Assembly (NCBI GenBank): GCA_938002655.1
Contig: CALLAC010000013.1
Span: 1-59,812, forward strand
Origin: an uncultured Cytophagales bacterium
GTDB lineage: Bacteria > Bacteroidota > Bacteroidia > Cytophagales > Thermonemataceae
Direction: 5' to 3'
Length of the DNA: 59,812 nt
In this document: piece by piece, positions 44,126 to 53,571 of the stretch
How positions within the stretch are numbered: the first letter of the stretch is position 1
Layout of the letters: the number at the start of each line of letters is the position of its first letter
Program-made: the position numbers and the translations under genes
Notes under the pieces: generated by a model
What the model saw: only the letters and a program-made list of their open reading frames with translations
Databases searched by the model: none
Told to the model about the DNA's origin: nothing

Positions 44126-46576
44126 TCAAATTTTAATACCCATCAGCAGAATATCATCTCTTTGCATAGTACCACGCTGGTAATTATCTAAAAATGCTTC
44201 TAGATGCTTTTTCTGTTCGTTTATAGGTAGCTTGCAGTTTTGAGAAAGCAAATACTTAAACTTGGCTTCTCCGAGTTTGATACGCTCTGCGTTGTTTTGG
44301 TCTGTGAAGCCATCGCTACCCAAATAAAGTAAACTACCTGATTTGAGGCGAAGTTCTTGGTTGGTAAAAGGGATATTTTCGTTTTGAAAACCTCCGATGC
44401 AGCGTCTGTCGCCTTTAAGCATAAAAACTTGGTCGTGGTCAGCTTCTATGTAGTAAAGAGGTCTTTTAGCACCAGCATAAGTAATTTTGGTGAAGCCATC
44501 GGGTTGCTTTTCCAGTGCACACACAGATAAATCCATTCCGTATTGGTTTTCGGTTTTGTCTTGTTGGAGAGTAGAGCGGATTTCTTCGTCCAATTTTTTA
44601 AGAATTTCAGCAGGTTCAGTGACCTGATATTGCTTGACTACTTTGGTAAGCATCATGCTGCCAATGATACTCATCAAGGCACCAGGTACGCCGTGTCCTG
44701 TACAATCTACGGTAGCTACAATTACTTTGTTTTCAACTTGTTCTACCCAGTAGAAATCTCCCGAAACTACATCGCGAGGGCGGAAGATAAGGAAATATTC
44801 GCCAAGTAGGTCTTTCATTTTATCTTCATGAGGCAGAATGGCTTGCTGGATAGTCATTGCGGCGTTGATACTTTTTTCAATTTTCTCGTTTTGCTCGGCA
44901 AGGATAGCATTTTTTTCGGCGATGGCATCTCTTTGAGCCATAATTTCCTCTTGATTCTGACGGAGTTCTTCGTTTTGAGCGGCGATTTGATTAGCTTGCT
45001 CTTGGATAGCCACCGATTGTTTTTGAATTTCTTTGGATTGCTTTTCAATTTCTTGGGCTTGGCGTTCAATAGCTTCTTTCTGCTTGCGAATGCGTATGTA
45101 AGTGTAAATACTGTAGGCAAGCCCTATTACTGCCAAGGCAATGATAATCATTAAGAGTTGGTTGATAAGCTCATTGGCACGGGCTTCTTTCTCGGCGGCT
45201 TCTTTTTGTTGTTTGGCGATTTTTTCTTTTTCTTTTACTTCGGCAAGTTCTTTTTCTTTGAGGACTTTTTCTTTTTCTTGGGCTTGAATTTTGATGGCTT
45301 GTAGTTCTTTTTCACGTTGCAAAAGTTCGTTTTCTTGCTTTTGTTTTTCGGCTTCTGCTCGTTGTTTGGTGATTAGTAGAGCTTGTTCTATTCGCTTGCG
45401 TTCTAGTTCTTGGTTTAGTGCTTTTGCACGGCTGATTTCGCTTTCTTTACGAGCCAAATCTGCTTCCTGCTTAGCTTTTTCTCTTTCCAAAGCGAGTTGT
45501 TTCAAGGTCATTTCTTGCTTTTCTTTTTCAGCGATATCCTGTTTGAGCTCATTTTCTTTCTTTTCTACGTTAATTTGTTCTTCAAGCAATTTTTGTTGAT
45601 TAGCGGCTTCTCGCTGTCTAATCTTTTCGCGGGTATCTTGATACAGTTTGTTATATTTTTGGTATTGCGAGAAATCTTTTTCTTTTTGATAGATTTGAGC
45701 TAAAATATTGTAACTAACTTCCAAGATATTATCGCCATTGGGCAAATTTTGAGCAATAGAAATGGCTTTTTCAGCTTGAGCAATAGCGTTTCTGTTTTTT
45801 CCCGAAACGTAGTTGTTAGCAGCTAAGTAATTGGAGAGATTGGCAATTTCATAATCATTTTTCTGATTTTCGGCAATTTTATAGGCTTTTTGGAAATACT
45901 CGCCTGCATCATCAAATTTGCCAATGTAGCTGTAGGTTACGCCCAAATTGGTGTACATTGTGAGTTGCTGCTGTGGACGCAAACGGCTTAGTTTGCCATA
46001 AATGGCGAGTGCCTCCATAAAGTGATCCATAGATTTTTGTGTGTTGCCGAGCTGTCGGTACAAAAATCCTAAATTGTTGTGGGTATCGGCAACTGCCATC
46101 TCGTCGCCCAGTTCTTTGTTGAGTTGCAAACACTCCAAAGTATAGTTTAAGGCATCTTGATTTTTATCGGCGGCTTCGCAAATTTCAGCAAGTTTGTGTA
46201 GAGTATTTACTTCGTCTTTTTTACGATTTTCCTTTTTTTGCAAACGCAAAATTTTATCATAAGTTTTTTGGGCATTGCTGTAGTCTTTGAGAGCCATTTG
46301 TGAATTACCGATTGCATTTAAAATAGCAATTTTAGCAGAGTTATTATCATTGTTTTGCTCTTGCAACTGATACACCTGCTCAAAATATTCAATGGCTTTT
46401 TTATGAGCATTTTGCTTTTGGTAAGTAAGTCCTAAACGTTCTAAAATATTGATACGTTCAGGAATATCTTTGGCTTTGTTAAGTTCGGCAAGTAGCGTAT
46501 TGATGCTATTTTGAGCGAATATTTTCAAGCATAAACAAGTAAAAATGAGTAACAGGGAATACTTAATAGGTTTCAT
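44126..46576 (-). CDS. TPR and coiled-coil SpoIIE-type serine phosphatase
   Basis: The 816-residue protein has a signal (LLLIFTCLCLKIFAQ), about six TPRs (residues 25-300), a Glu/Lys/Gln-rich coiled coil (about 315-465), one membrane helix (LLMIIIALAVIGLAYSIYTYI), a second coiled coil (about 500-565), and a C-terminal PP2C/SpoIIE domain with VVSGDFYWVEQ, ATVDCTGHGVPGALMSIIG and a late SDGFTDQNN metal-binding Asp. It would dephosphorylate a serine on a partner, such as an anti-sigma antagonist, in response to a periplasmic TPR-sensed signal. It follows the two TonB receptors by 13 bases, so its signal may be uptake-linked. Confidence 0.92.
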   Translation of the reverse strand: MKPIKYSLLLIFTCLCLKIFAQNSINTLLAELNKAKDIPERINILERLGLTYQKQNAHKKAIEYFEQVYQLQEQNNDNNSAKIAILNAIGNSQMALKDYSNAQKTYDKILRLQKKENRKKDEVNTLHKLAEICEAADKNQDALNYTLECLQLNKELGDEMAVADTHNNLGFLYRQLGNTQKSMDHFMEALAIYGKLSRLRPQQQLTMYTNLGVTYSYIGKFDDAGEYFQKAYKIAENQKNDYEIANLSNYLAANNYVSGKNRNAIAQAEKAISIAQNLPNGDNILEVSYNILAQIYQKEKDFSQYQKYNKLYQDTREKIRQREAANQQKLLEEQINVEKKENELKQDIAEKEKQEMTLKQLALEREKAKQEADLARKESEISRAKALNQELERKRIEQALLITKQRAEAEKQKQENELLQREKELQAIKIQAQEKEKVLKEKELAEVKEKEKIAKQQKEAAEKEARANELINQLLMIIIALAVIGLAYSIYTYIRIRKQKEAIERQAQEIEKQSKEIQKQSVAIQEQANQIAAQNEELRQNQEEIMAQRDAIAEKNAILAEQNEKIEKSINAAMTIQQAILPHEDKMKDLLGEYFLIFRPRDVVSGDFYWVEQVENKVIVATVDCTGHGVPGALMSIIGSMMLTKVVKQYQVTEPAEILKKLDEEIRSTLQQDKTENQYGMDLSVCALEKQPDGFTKITYAGAKRPLYYIEADHDQVFMLKGDRRCIGGFQNENIPFTNQELRLKSGSLLYLGSDGFTDQNNAERIKLGEAKFKYLLSQNCKLPINEQKKHLEAFLDNYQRGTMQRDDILLMGIKI

Positions 46577-46589
46577 AAACATAAAGTTT

Positions 46590-48635
46590 TTAGTGAATTA
46601 CGTAATTGAAACTAAACATAAACCTTCTACCGAAATCAGGTATTTGGTTAGGCTTGTAGAATATGGCACTATTCCAGCCTTGAGCATCGGAATTTAGTAC
46701 ATTCCAAACGGGCGAATTTAGCAAATTATTTACTTTTAGCTCCATAAATAAGCCTTTTATGTTGAGCAATCTATCAAAATTTTGTCGGATGTATAAGTTG
46801 AAATAAATACTTGCAGGCACCTTGTGTTTGGTGAAATTATTAGGATTGACATCTGGGTTTTCAATAACTTGATTGCCTTGTACAATAATGGCTTCGGGGC
46901 GGGTTTCTCCTACATTGTTATTAGCAGGAGCAAGCATTAAAATTTTACCATTAAAGTATCCTTCTAAGCCTAGAACGGTTCCTTTTTTGAAAGAATGACT
47001 TGCTCCACCTTTTATCATTAGGTCAGGTGAGTCCAGAGGTAGAAGCATATTGGGTAGTGGATCATAAACGGGTGCTACACCTCCTGAACCGATAGTTCCC
47101 AAGATACCTGTTCCTGGACGAGGATTTTTGTAATCTCTCATAAAAGGGAAAGCATCAGAAGGGCGTCGAAGAATGTAATACGTTGCCGAGCCCCATAAAT
47201 CAATAGCTTCTAAATTATGGTGAGCTGAAAGTGTAAAACCTGTATTATTCCAAGCACTACCCGCATTGAAAGACTGCAAAGCAGGATTGAATTGATACAA
47301 ACGATTATTTTGCAGATAAAACACATTGAAAGAAACATTGCTTCGCTTTTTATTGAAATTATGGCTTACAATTACCTCATAATTATCTGTAATTTCGGAG
47401 CGAGGCTGAATATCCAAAGGCAAGCGAATTATTTCTTGTGGTGGCACTGCCCGAAATGCACGAGCAAAGATAGCTCTTATATTGGTATTTTCTGTGAAAC
47501 GATAATTCACAACAATTCTTGGTGTGAAGTTTTTATCTGTTTTATTTTGAGCTTGAATAGGCGTGTATTCGCCAGTGGTAGAGTTAAACGTATAGACTAC
47601 TTGATTACCCAAGTTACGATAAGCATCTTTAATAAATTGATAGTCGTAACGAACCCCTGCGGTGATGATAATTTTGGGAATAGGGGTGTAAATAGCTTGT
47701 AGCCATAAACCGTAGTACCAACCATTATCAGAAATGCCTCCCGAAGGTCGATAGAAAAGAAATTTATTGTTTCTTGCTGAAATCCATTGGATATTTTTGT
47801 AGTCGGCAATTTCTAAATTCCCTCCTAAACTTATGTTAATTTTTTCAGTTTTATAAGGTATCATCTGAAATTCAGCTCCCCAAGATTTGGTAATTCCTGC
47901 ATAATTTATGCGTAATCCGCCACCATTATATGCCAAAGTACTATCATTCAATAAAGAAGCATCTATGAGCGTATTATACCTAACGAAATTACCATCTATT
48001 AACAAAAATCTATTTGCATTACCTCCGCTGAAAGGATTTAGAAAAGTATTGAGTGCTGTGGAAGCCAACGTTTGCCCATTGATAGGGTTTCTATCGGTAA
48101 GGCTAAAATCTTGAATTTCGCGATTAGTACTCAAGTTGTAGCTAATACGAGCAGTTATTCCCCATTTGGTAATAGGTTTGAGCTCTATGTAAGCGGCACC
48201 GTGGCTCCATTGTCTATCATTATCGGGGTGGTTGAAAGTTACATTATCTTTGGGTTGTACCCACGAAACGGCTCGGCTGTGCATAAACGCTCCTATGGAG
48301 AAATACTCACTATTAAAACGCATATCAAAATTAGGAATATCATAACCTCCATTAAAGCTACCATCGTTAGGAACATCAAAATATACTTGATTTCTGTAAA
48401 TAATATCGGCAAGCCCTGCTCCTTTTTTGGTAAAACTACTTTGCCAAGGGCGAGCTGTGTTACCCGTTTTGGTATCATATTCTAACCCTCCTGAAAAACG
48501 ATAAAGTGTAAGGGAAAGATTCGTTTTGTCGGTAATACCAAAAGTTGTTCCCATCGAATATCGTTGTACGATAGAGTTTCTACCTAATTCTTCAAAAACA
48601 GCAGACGTATAAATAAATTTTAGTACGATTTTCAC
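46590..48635 (-). CDS. TonB-dependent receptor, beta-barrel part (split by a frameshift from its plug)
   Basis: The reading frame (GTG-type start at 48635; 681 residues) carries only the barrel of a TonB-dependent receptor: AVFEELGRNSIVQRYSMGTTFG, alternating strands, and a C-terminal ending FGRRFMFSFNYVIH with the terminal aromatic. The plug and signal peptide lie in the adjacent upstream frame (48592-49185), which overlaps it by 44 bases. The natural gene is almost certainly 46590-49185 with a one-base frame change near 48600-48640. A sequencing error, recent mutation or programmed shift are all possible. The barrel would take up a nutrient or siderophore complex. Confidence 0.7.
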   Translation of the reverse strand: MKIVLKFIYTSAVFEELGRNSIVQRYSMGTTFGITDKTNLSLTLYRFSGGLEYDTKTGNTARPWQSSFTKKGAGLADIIYRNQVYFDVPNDGSFNGGYDIPNFDMRFNSEYFSIGAFMHSRAVSWVQPKDNVTFNHPDNDRQWSHGAAYIELKPITKWGITARISYNLSTNREIQDFSLTDRNPINGQTLASTALNTFLNPFSGGNANRFLLIDGNFVRYNTLIDASLLNDSTLAYNGGGLRINYAGITKSWGAEFQMIPYKTEKINISLGGNLEIADYKNIQWISARNNKFLFYRPSGGISDNGWYYGLWLQAIYTPIPKIIITAGVRYDYQFIKDAYRNLGNQVVYTFNSTTGEYTPIQAQNKTDKNFTPRIVVNYRFTENTNIRAIFARAFRAVPPQEIIRLPLDIQPRSEITDNYEVIVSHNFNKKRSNVSFNVFYLQNNRLYQFNPALQSFNAGSAWNNTGFTLSAHHNLEAIDLWGSATYYILRRPSDAFPFMRDYKNPRPGTGILGTIGSGGVAPVYDPLPNMLLPLDSPDLMIKGGASHSFKKGTVLGLEGYFNGKILMLAPANNNVGETRPEAIIVQGNQVIENPDVNPNNFTKHKVPASIYFNLYIRQNFDRLLNIKGLFMELKVNNLLNSPVWNVLNSDAQGWNSAIFYKPNQIPDFGRRFMFSFNYVIH

Positions 48636-49185
48636 GACTTAAAAATACAGGGTCAGCATTACGAGTAATAATATTGACAACACCCTGTACTGCTACACTA
48701 CCATACAAGGCACCGCCAGGTCCCCTCAATACCTCTACTCTTTCTATATTGTTTAAGTCGCCAATAACATCTGCATAAAAATCGCCAAAATGGAAACGCT
48801 CATTGATACGATGGCCGTTGATGAGAAAAAGTACATTTCGTCGGGTATTATTAGTAAAAAAGCCCCTGAAATCTGTATCAAAATTGTTTCCCGTATAATG
48901 TGTATAAACTTCGGGAACACGAGCTAAAAGTTCTGCTAAATTTCGATAGCCATATCTTTCTATATCTTCGCGGGTAATTACCGTGATACTTGCTGGAGCA
49001 TCGCTCAAATTTTCACTGATACGCGAAGCTGTAACTACTTTGATTTCTGCTTCTTCATCTTTTTTGAGCCTCAAAATTTCTCCTACTTCAGGAGTAAAGA
49101 GCCTAATCTGAGTGCTATCATTTTGTGCATACGCATACAGTACAGACAGCACAGCAAGAAGATTAAAAAATAATAGCTTAAACAT
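48592..49185 (-). CDS. TonB-dependent receptor, signal and plug part (truncated by frameshift)
   Basis: The 197-residue frame has a signal (LLFFNLLAVLSVLYAYAQ), then a canonical plug domain: EIKVVTASRISENLSDAPASITVITREDIERYG, LAELLARVPEV, FRGFFTNNTRRNVLFLINGHRIN, IERVEVLRGPGGALYGSVAVQGVVNIITR. It ends abruptly in IYLYVCCF where the barrel should start; the barrel occupies the +1 frame just downstream. The receptor lacks the N-terminal carboxypeptidase-like repeat of SusC proteins, as does its neighbour. Start at 49185, 22 bases after the upstream receptor's stop. Confidence 0.8.
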   Translation of the reverse strand: MFKLLFFNLLAVLSVLYAYAQNDSTQIRLFTPEVGEILRLKKDEEAEIKVVTASRISENLSDAPASITVITREDIERYGYRNLAELLARVPEVYTHYTGNNFDTDFRGFFTNNTRRNVLFLINGHRINERFHFGDFYADVIGDLNNIERVEVLRGPGGALYGSVAVQGVVNIITRNADPVFLSRENRTKIYLYVCCF

Positions 49186-49207
49186 ACGTGTAAAATTTTA
49201 GTTTCTG

Positions 49208-51412
49208 TTACCACCTTAAACGAAGCGTAGCCCAAAAGGTAGTATTTTCCCACCCGGGCGTTCCAGGCGAAACGTCTGGTCCGCCTGCATTACTGTTCAT
49301 GGGATATAGATTTGTATTGTTGGTCAGGTTTTTAGCTTGAAAGTCTAGAGAAATTTTTTCTGTAAAATCGTATCCTACACCAGCATTAAGCACGAAGCCT
49401 CCTTGGGCAACAGTACCTGCTGGTGAGTACCAACGCGAATAGTAAACAGAATGGAGTCCTGCATTGAAATTTTTTAAAGGTTTAGCTATCACACTCAAAC
49501 GTGTTACGTTTTCAGGAAAAGCTTTGTAATGGAGTTTTTTATTTTCATCAGCGGCAAGATACATACTATTGGCATTGATAGCTAAATTTTTCTGCTCTGT
49601 AGTTGCTTCCATTACTTTTACTAAGGCATTACTTAAATTGATGTACACTTTTTCATGTTTGAAACTGAGTATAGTTTCGTTGCCAATTTGGGAAAAAGTG
49701 CCGGGGGTATTTTTGAAGAACCAATAACCGTTCCAATCGCCAGGGATATCTGAACCAATATTGACCATTGTAAAGTCGTTGGGATCTTGATAAAATACAC
49801 CTACATCAATTACGTTCTCTACGATGTTGTAAAAAGTTACGGTTTGAATTGTAAGATTAGGTATCGCATTCCACTGAAAAGCGAGCTCAATGTTATTGAT
49901 ACGTTCAGGGGCTATTAAGTCTATATTTCGGGCATTGGGTATGTTCGAGGCATCTACCAGTGTATAGTTTTCGGCACGCAGGAAACCGTCTCGGCGATAG
50001 CCCCCTGAATAGTGCAATCCAACAGCTCCACGAAAACCTGCTTGATAAGATGCACGTACCGAAAAATTCTGGTTGGGAGTAAAAATTATTCCCAAACGAG
50101 GCGAAATATTCTGCCCCCAAAAAGGATGTTGGTCGTAGCGAAAGGCGGCGAAAAAGTCTAGTTTTTCTGTTGGACTGAAATAATTTTCACCAAAAATGCT
50201 CAATAAGGTAATATTTTGCCTATATGCCATTGTTAGATCTTGATTAGCGGTAGCGGGGTTAAACGAACCTACTACATTGGCAATGTAGTTGTTACCAGCT
50301 CGGTTGGGTAAGCCCATAGCAAAGATTCTGTATTCTGCCCCTATGGCAGTTTTATTGTTTTTCCATATGTCTAAACTGAAAACACTCTTTACTCCGTAAC
50401 GTTGTTCAGCTGTTCCGCCCATAGTAGTGCCTGTAAGCGAGTATAAGCCGTAATCGTCGTTGATGAAAGAAACACTGCTTATGTTATTGATTTTTTCGGA
50501 AATTTTAAAGTTGTAGCCTAAAGTAAGTGAAAGTAAATCTTGGCGAATGACTTCGCGGTCGCGATAGAAGTTATAAAGGTCGCGGCGTTGCCCTGTTTTT
50601 AAGATATTGATAACTAAATCTTTGACTTGGGTACTATTGATAATAGTAGTATTTTGACTTCTTCGCAGCCTGTGTCCCATATCAGCTACTTTTCCTCCTG
50701 CGAATCCCTGATTACCTTGCTGTGCCGCCCAACCCTCGTTACGAAGAGCTTGCCCATGATAGGAAAGTCCTGAAATATAAGTATAAGAACGAATACCTTT
50801 GGTGTTGATTTTGATACCTACACTTCCATTGTAAAAGTCGTTCAAACCTGCTGATGCAGAAAGTTCGTAACCTGCATTTTCGGCATCTTTGCCGTCTTTG
50901 GTAATAATATTGATAACTCCCAACAAGGCTCCTTGTCCGAGTGTAACCGAGCCTGGTCCACGTATGACTTCAATTCGTTCAATATATTCTAAATTTGAGC
51001 TATTCAAAATGGCGTCAGGTGGTCCCCAAAAAAATTCTGTATTTAAGTTTTGTCCATTGATAAGCATTAAAACTTTGGAGTTATTATCAGGAGCCAAGCC
51101 TCTGAAACCTGCAATTAAATCGTCTTGGTCTTCAACTGCAAAATAGCCAGGAGCCAAAAGCGTGAGAGCTTCGGAAAGTGTTCTTGCACCGCTCAAACGA
51201 ATTTGCTCTTTGGTGATTACGGTTACTGAGGCAGGTTGTTTGTTGATATCCTTCACAACGTTGGAAGCAATGCTTACTTCTTGTGCCTCTTTGACAGGAA
51301 TTTTCAGAAGTTCTTCTGGAGTAGCTGTGAATAACTTTATACTAGAAGAATCTTCTTGTGCATAAACTTGCCAAGATATTAGTATCAGGTAAATTCGAAG
51401 TAAATTTTTCAT
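49208..51412 (-). CDS. TonB-dependent receptor
   Basis: The 734-residue outer-membrane receptor has a signal (LLRIYLILISWQVYAQ), a plug with VSIASNVVKDINKQPASVTVITKEQIRLSGART and IERIEVIRGPGSVTLGQGALLGVINIITKDG, and a 22-strand barrel ending TFWATLRLRW. No carboxypeptidase-like or SusC features occur, so a siderophore, cobalamin or other small ligand is more likely than a polysaccharide. It is the first gene of a minus-strand operon with a paralogous, frameshifted receptor and the SpoIIE phosphatase. Its substrate cannot be told from the sequence. Confidence 0.93.
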   Translation of the reverse strand: MKNLLRIYLILISWQVYAQEDSSSIKLFTATPEELLKIPVKEAQEVSIASNVVKDINKQPASVTVITKEQIRLSGARTLSEALTLLAPGYFAVEDQDDLIAGFRGLAPDNNSKVLMLINGQNLNTEFFWGPPDAILNSSNLEYIERIEVIRGPGSVTLGQGALLGVINIITKDGKDAENAGYELSASAGLNDFYNGSVGIKINTKGIRSYTYISGLSYHGQALRNEGWAAQQGNQGFAGGKVADMGHRLRRSQNTTIINSTQVKDLVINILKTGQRRDLYNFYRDREVIRQDLLSLTLGYNFKISEKINNISSVSFINDDYGLYSLTGTTMGGTAEQRYGVKSVFSLDIWKNNKTAIGAEYRIFAMGLPNRAGNNYIANVVGSFNPATANQDLTMAYRQNITLLSIFGENYFSPTEKLDFFAAFRYDQHPFWGQNISPRLGIIFTPNQNFSVRASYQAGFRGAVGLHYSGGYRRDGFLRAENYTLVDASNIPNARNIDLIAPERINNIELAFQWNAIPNLTIQTVTFYNIVENVIDVGVFYQDPNDFTMVNIGSDIPGDWNGYWFFKNTPGTFSQIGNETILSFKHEKVYINLSNALVKVMEATTEQKNLAINANSMYLAADENKKLHYKAFPENVTRLSVIAKPLKNFNAGLHSVYYSRWYSPAGTVAQGGFVLNAGVGYDFTEKISLDFQAKNLTNNTNLYPMNSNAGGPDVSPGTPGWENTTFWATLRLRW

Positions 51413-51583
51413 AAAGTGTTGAGCACTAGTGTTAAACTTAAAAAATACCGCAAAAAAGGTAAAAAATTTCTAGGAATTTTCCAAAAAAAAGAACGAAAAG
51501 TTTTGGATATGTTAAATTTATTTGAAAATTTTTTTGACATATTTTCGTTAAAAAATTGTAAATCAATTCTTTAAGTAAAGATA

Positions 51584-51617
51584 AAAAAGCGATTGCTTGG
51601 TGTAGCAATCGCTTTTT
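51584..51617 (-). terminator. Rho-independent terminator after crtZ
   Basis: A 14-base stem (51584-51597 with 51604-51617) with a TGGTGT loop and T/A tracts on both sides lies 38 bases past the crtZ stop on the minus strand. It closes the 57.7-51.65 kb gene run and separates it from the TonB receptor operon. Confidence 0.85.
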
Positions 51618-51654
51618 ACCGAAAATATTTTGTTTTCGTTAGAGAATATAGGAT

Positions 51655-52131
51655 TTATTCGAGTTCAACTTTCTCATTTACATCTTTGGGGGCGTATTTT
51701 GGAGGAGCGTACAAAAACCCAAAGGCTTCAGCACCTTTTTTTCCTAGATGCTTATGATGAATTTTATGAGCTCGTATCATACGACGGAGATATGGATTTC
51801 TAGCAACAAATTTAATCTTTACACGTCTGTGCACCAAAATATCATGGAAAAGTACATAAAAAATGCCGTAGCCTAATATACCAAAACCTATCCATTTCAG
51901 AAAAGCAAGGTTTTCAAACTCAAAACCTGCAATAATCGTAGCAACAGAAGGAATACTAAAAACTACTGCAAACAAGTCATTTTTCTCAAAAAAACCTTTG
52001 CGAGGTCTGTGATGCGATTCATGCCAACACCAAAGAAAACCGTGCATTACGTATTTGTGTGTAGCCCAGGCTACTCCTTCCATCAGAAAAAAAGTAGCAA
52101 TCATTAGCAATATGTTGATAAAAAGTTCCAT
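51655..52131 (-). CDS. crtZ: Beta-carotene hydroxylase CrtZ
   Basis: The 158-residue membrane di-iron enzyme adds hydroxyl groups to beta-ionone rings to form zeaxanthin. It has the four histidine clusters of the family: H25-x4-H30, H37-x2-HH, H96-x4-H101 and H122-x2-HH, together with the GFLWCWHESHHRPRKG region and four membrane segments. Length and layout match bacterial CrtZ. It shares an apparent operon with the H-NOX gene (14 bases upstream), ispH, ABC-F and the large helical protein gene. Combined with the CrtD-like desaturase at 9.1 kb, this supports carotenoid production. Confidence 0.93.
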   Translation of the reverse strand: MELFINILLMIATFFLMEGVAWATHKYVMHGFLWCWHESHHRPRKGFFEKNDLFAVVFSIPSVATIIAGFEFENLAFLKWIGFGILGYGIFYVLFHDILVHRRVKIKFVARNPYLRRMIRAHKIHHKHLGKKGAEAFGFLYAPPKYAPKDVNEKVELE

Positions 52132-52145
52132 AGGTACAATATAAT

Positions 52146-52679
52146 TTAATAGTGGCTGAAAGTCATGATAGCTTTGTTTTCTGAAATTTTTTCAATCTGG
52201 GTTTGATTATTGAAATACACGTCTAATCCTTTCACAAGCGATATGTACAAATCAAAGAGTTTGCGTTGGGAAATATAAGTTACTTCGTATTTGTTAGGTG
52301 CAAGCTCTTTGTATTCAAAGCGAGGTGGCAAGGCTGTTTCACGTAATTTACCAAACATTTCGTGAATTTTAGTTAGTTTAAGAACCATATCTTTGGTAGT
52401 ATTACATCCTATGTAGAAGCCTGAATACAATTTAGGAGCATATTCTGTACACCAATAGACACCAAAATCATCAAATAGCTGTTGTAAAGAAATTCCTAGT
52501 ATTTCAGCAGATTTGAATATGAAGTTAATGGTTTGTTTTTCATCAATATCTTCTTTGAGTTGGGTAATAAAAGAATAGTTAGGTGGCAAATTGCAAGATT
52601 TGAGGCATTCTTGCCACTTTTCTTTACCATATTTTTGAATGATAGTTTCTTCAAGACAGTAATGGATAGTACCTTGCAT
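52146..52679 (-). CDS. H-NOX haem-based gas sensor, stand-alone
   Basis: The 177-residue protein is a haem nitric oxide/oxygen-binding domain. It has the proximal haem ligand His106 (KLTKIHEMFGKL), the conserved LPPRFEYKEL stretch and the propionate-binding Y135-x-S137-x-R139; the 29-residue spacing from His to Tyr is the same as in known H-NOX proteins (His102/Tyr131). The start MQGTIHYCLEE at 52679 is typical of the family; an earlier ATG at 52697 overlaps ispH. It would bind NO or oxygen and signal to a partner. Usual neighbours are a kinase or cyclase; here the neighbours are ispH and crtZ. Confidence 0.85.
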   Translation of the reverse strand: MQGTIHYCLEETIIQKYGKEKWQECLKSCNLPPNYSFITQLKEDIDEKQTINFIFKSAEILGISLQQLFDDFGVYWCTEYAPKLYSGFYIGCNTTKDMVLKLTKIHEMFGKLRETALPPRFEYKELAPNKYEVTYISQRKLFDLYISLVKGLDVYFNNQTQIEKISENKAIMTFSHY

Positions 52680-52683
52680 AAAT

Positions 52684-53529
52684 TTATAGTTTTTCAATAA
52701 TGGCTTTTACTTCTTCCATTAGCCACATAGGGGTAGAGGTAGCTCCGCAGATACCCACCTTTTCGCCTTCGTTGAACCATTCTTTTTTCACCTCGTTGGG
52801 GTGAGAAACAAAATGCGTATTTGCATTTGTTTGTTTGCAGACTTCGTACAACACTTTGCCATTAGAAGATTTAGTTCCTGCTACAAAGATGATTTTATCA
52901 AATAATTTAGCAAAATCTCGCAATTCAATGTCACGGTTCGAGACCTGCCTGCATATTGTATCATTAGCTTCTACTTCTATACCTTGCTTTTCTAAGAGTG
53001 CTTTGATTTCATAAAATTTATCTGTACTTTTTGTAGTTTGGCTATAAAGCGTAATTTTGGGTGGGAGTTTTTCAATTTCTAGTTCGCTTATATCCTGAAA
53101 TACGATTGCTTCGTTGTGTGTTTGCCCTAAAAGTCCTACAATTTCGGCGTGTCCATGTTTTCCGTATATGTAAATTTTTTCATTTTTATCATAAGAATTC
53201 TTGATACGATTCTGCAGTTTGAGTACCACTGGGCATGAAGCATCAATGAGTTCTAAATTGTTTTCAAGGGCAATTTGATAGGTGGAGGGGGGCTCACCAT
53301 GAGCTCGGATGAGTACTTTTTCATTTCGCAACGATTTGAGCATATCGTGATTGATAATCTTCAAGCCTTTGGCTTGGAGACGTTTTACTTCTTCGTCGTT
53401 GTGTACTATATCACCCAAACAATACAGCTTACCTTCTTGGTTCAGAATTTCTTCTGCCATTTCAATAGCATAGACTACGCCAAAGCAAAAACCTGAGTGT
53501 TTATCAATCGTAACAGAGAGATTGAGCAT
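52684..53529 (-). CDS. ispH: 4-hydroxy-3-methylbut-2-enyl diphosphate reductase IspH
   Basis: The 281-residue iron-sulfur enzyme makes IPP and DMAPP, the last step of the MEP pathway. The three cluster cysteines are C15 (HSGFCFGV), C99 (DASCPVV) and C193 (NDTICRQ). H44, H77 (RAHG), H127-x-E129 (HAE) and the SxN (KSSNGK) binding residues are present. The ATG at 53529 is at the conserved LSVTIDKHSGFC start; the long upstream frame overlaps the ABC-F gene and is not coding. H-NOX follows after 4 bases. Upstream of the start is an AGGAGG-like site (TTGGAGGAAG) about 20 bases away. Confidence 0.95.
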   Translation of the reverse strand: MLNLSVTIDKHSGFCFGVVYAIEMAEEILNQEGKLYCLGDIVHNDEEVKRLQAKGLKIINHDMLKSLRNEKVLIRAHGEPPSTYQIALENNLELIDASCPVVLKLQNRIKNSYDKNEKIYIYGKHGHAEIVGLLGQTHNEAIVFQDISELEIEKLPPKITLYSQTTKSTDKFYEIKALLEKQGIEVEANDTICRQVSNRDIELRDFAKLFDKIIFVAGTKSSNGKVLYEVCKQTNANTHFVSHPNEVKKEWFNEGEKVGICGATSTPMWLMEEVKAIIEKL

Positions 53530-53571
53530 ATGATAGCAAAAAATCTTCCTCCAATATACGAAAAAGTTCGT

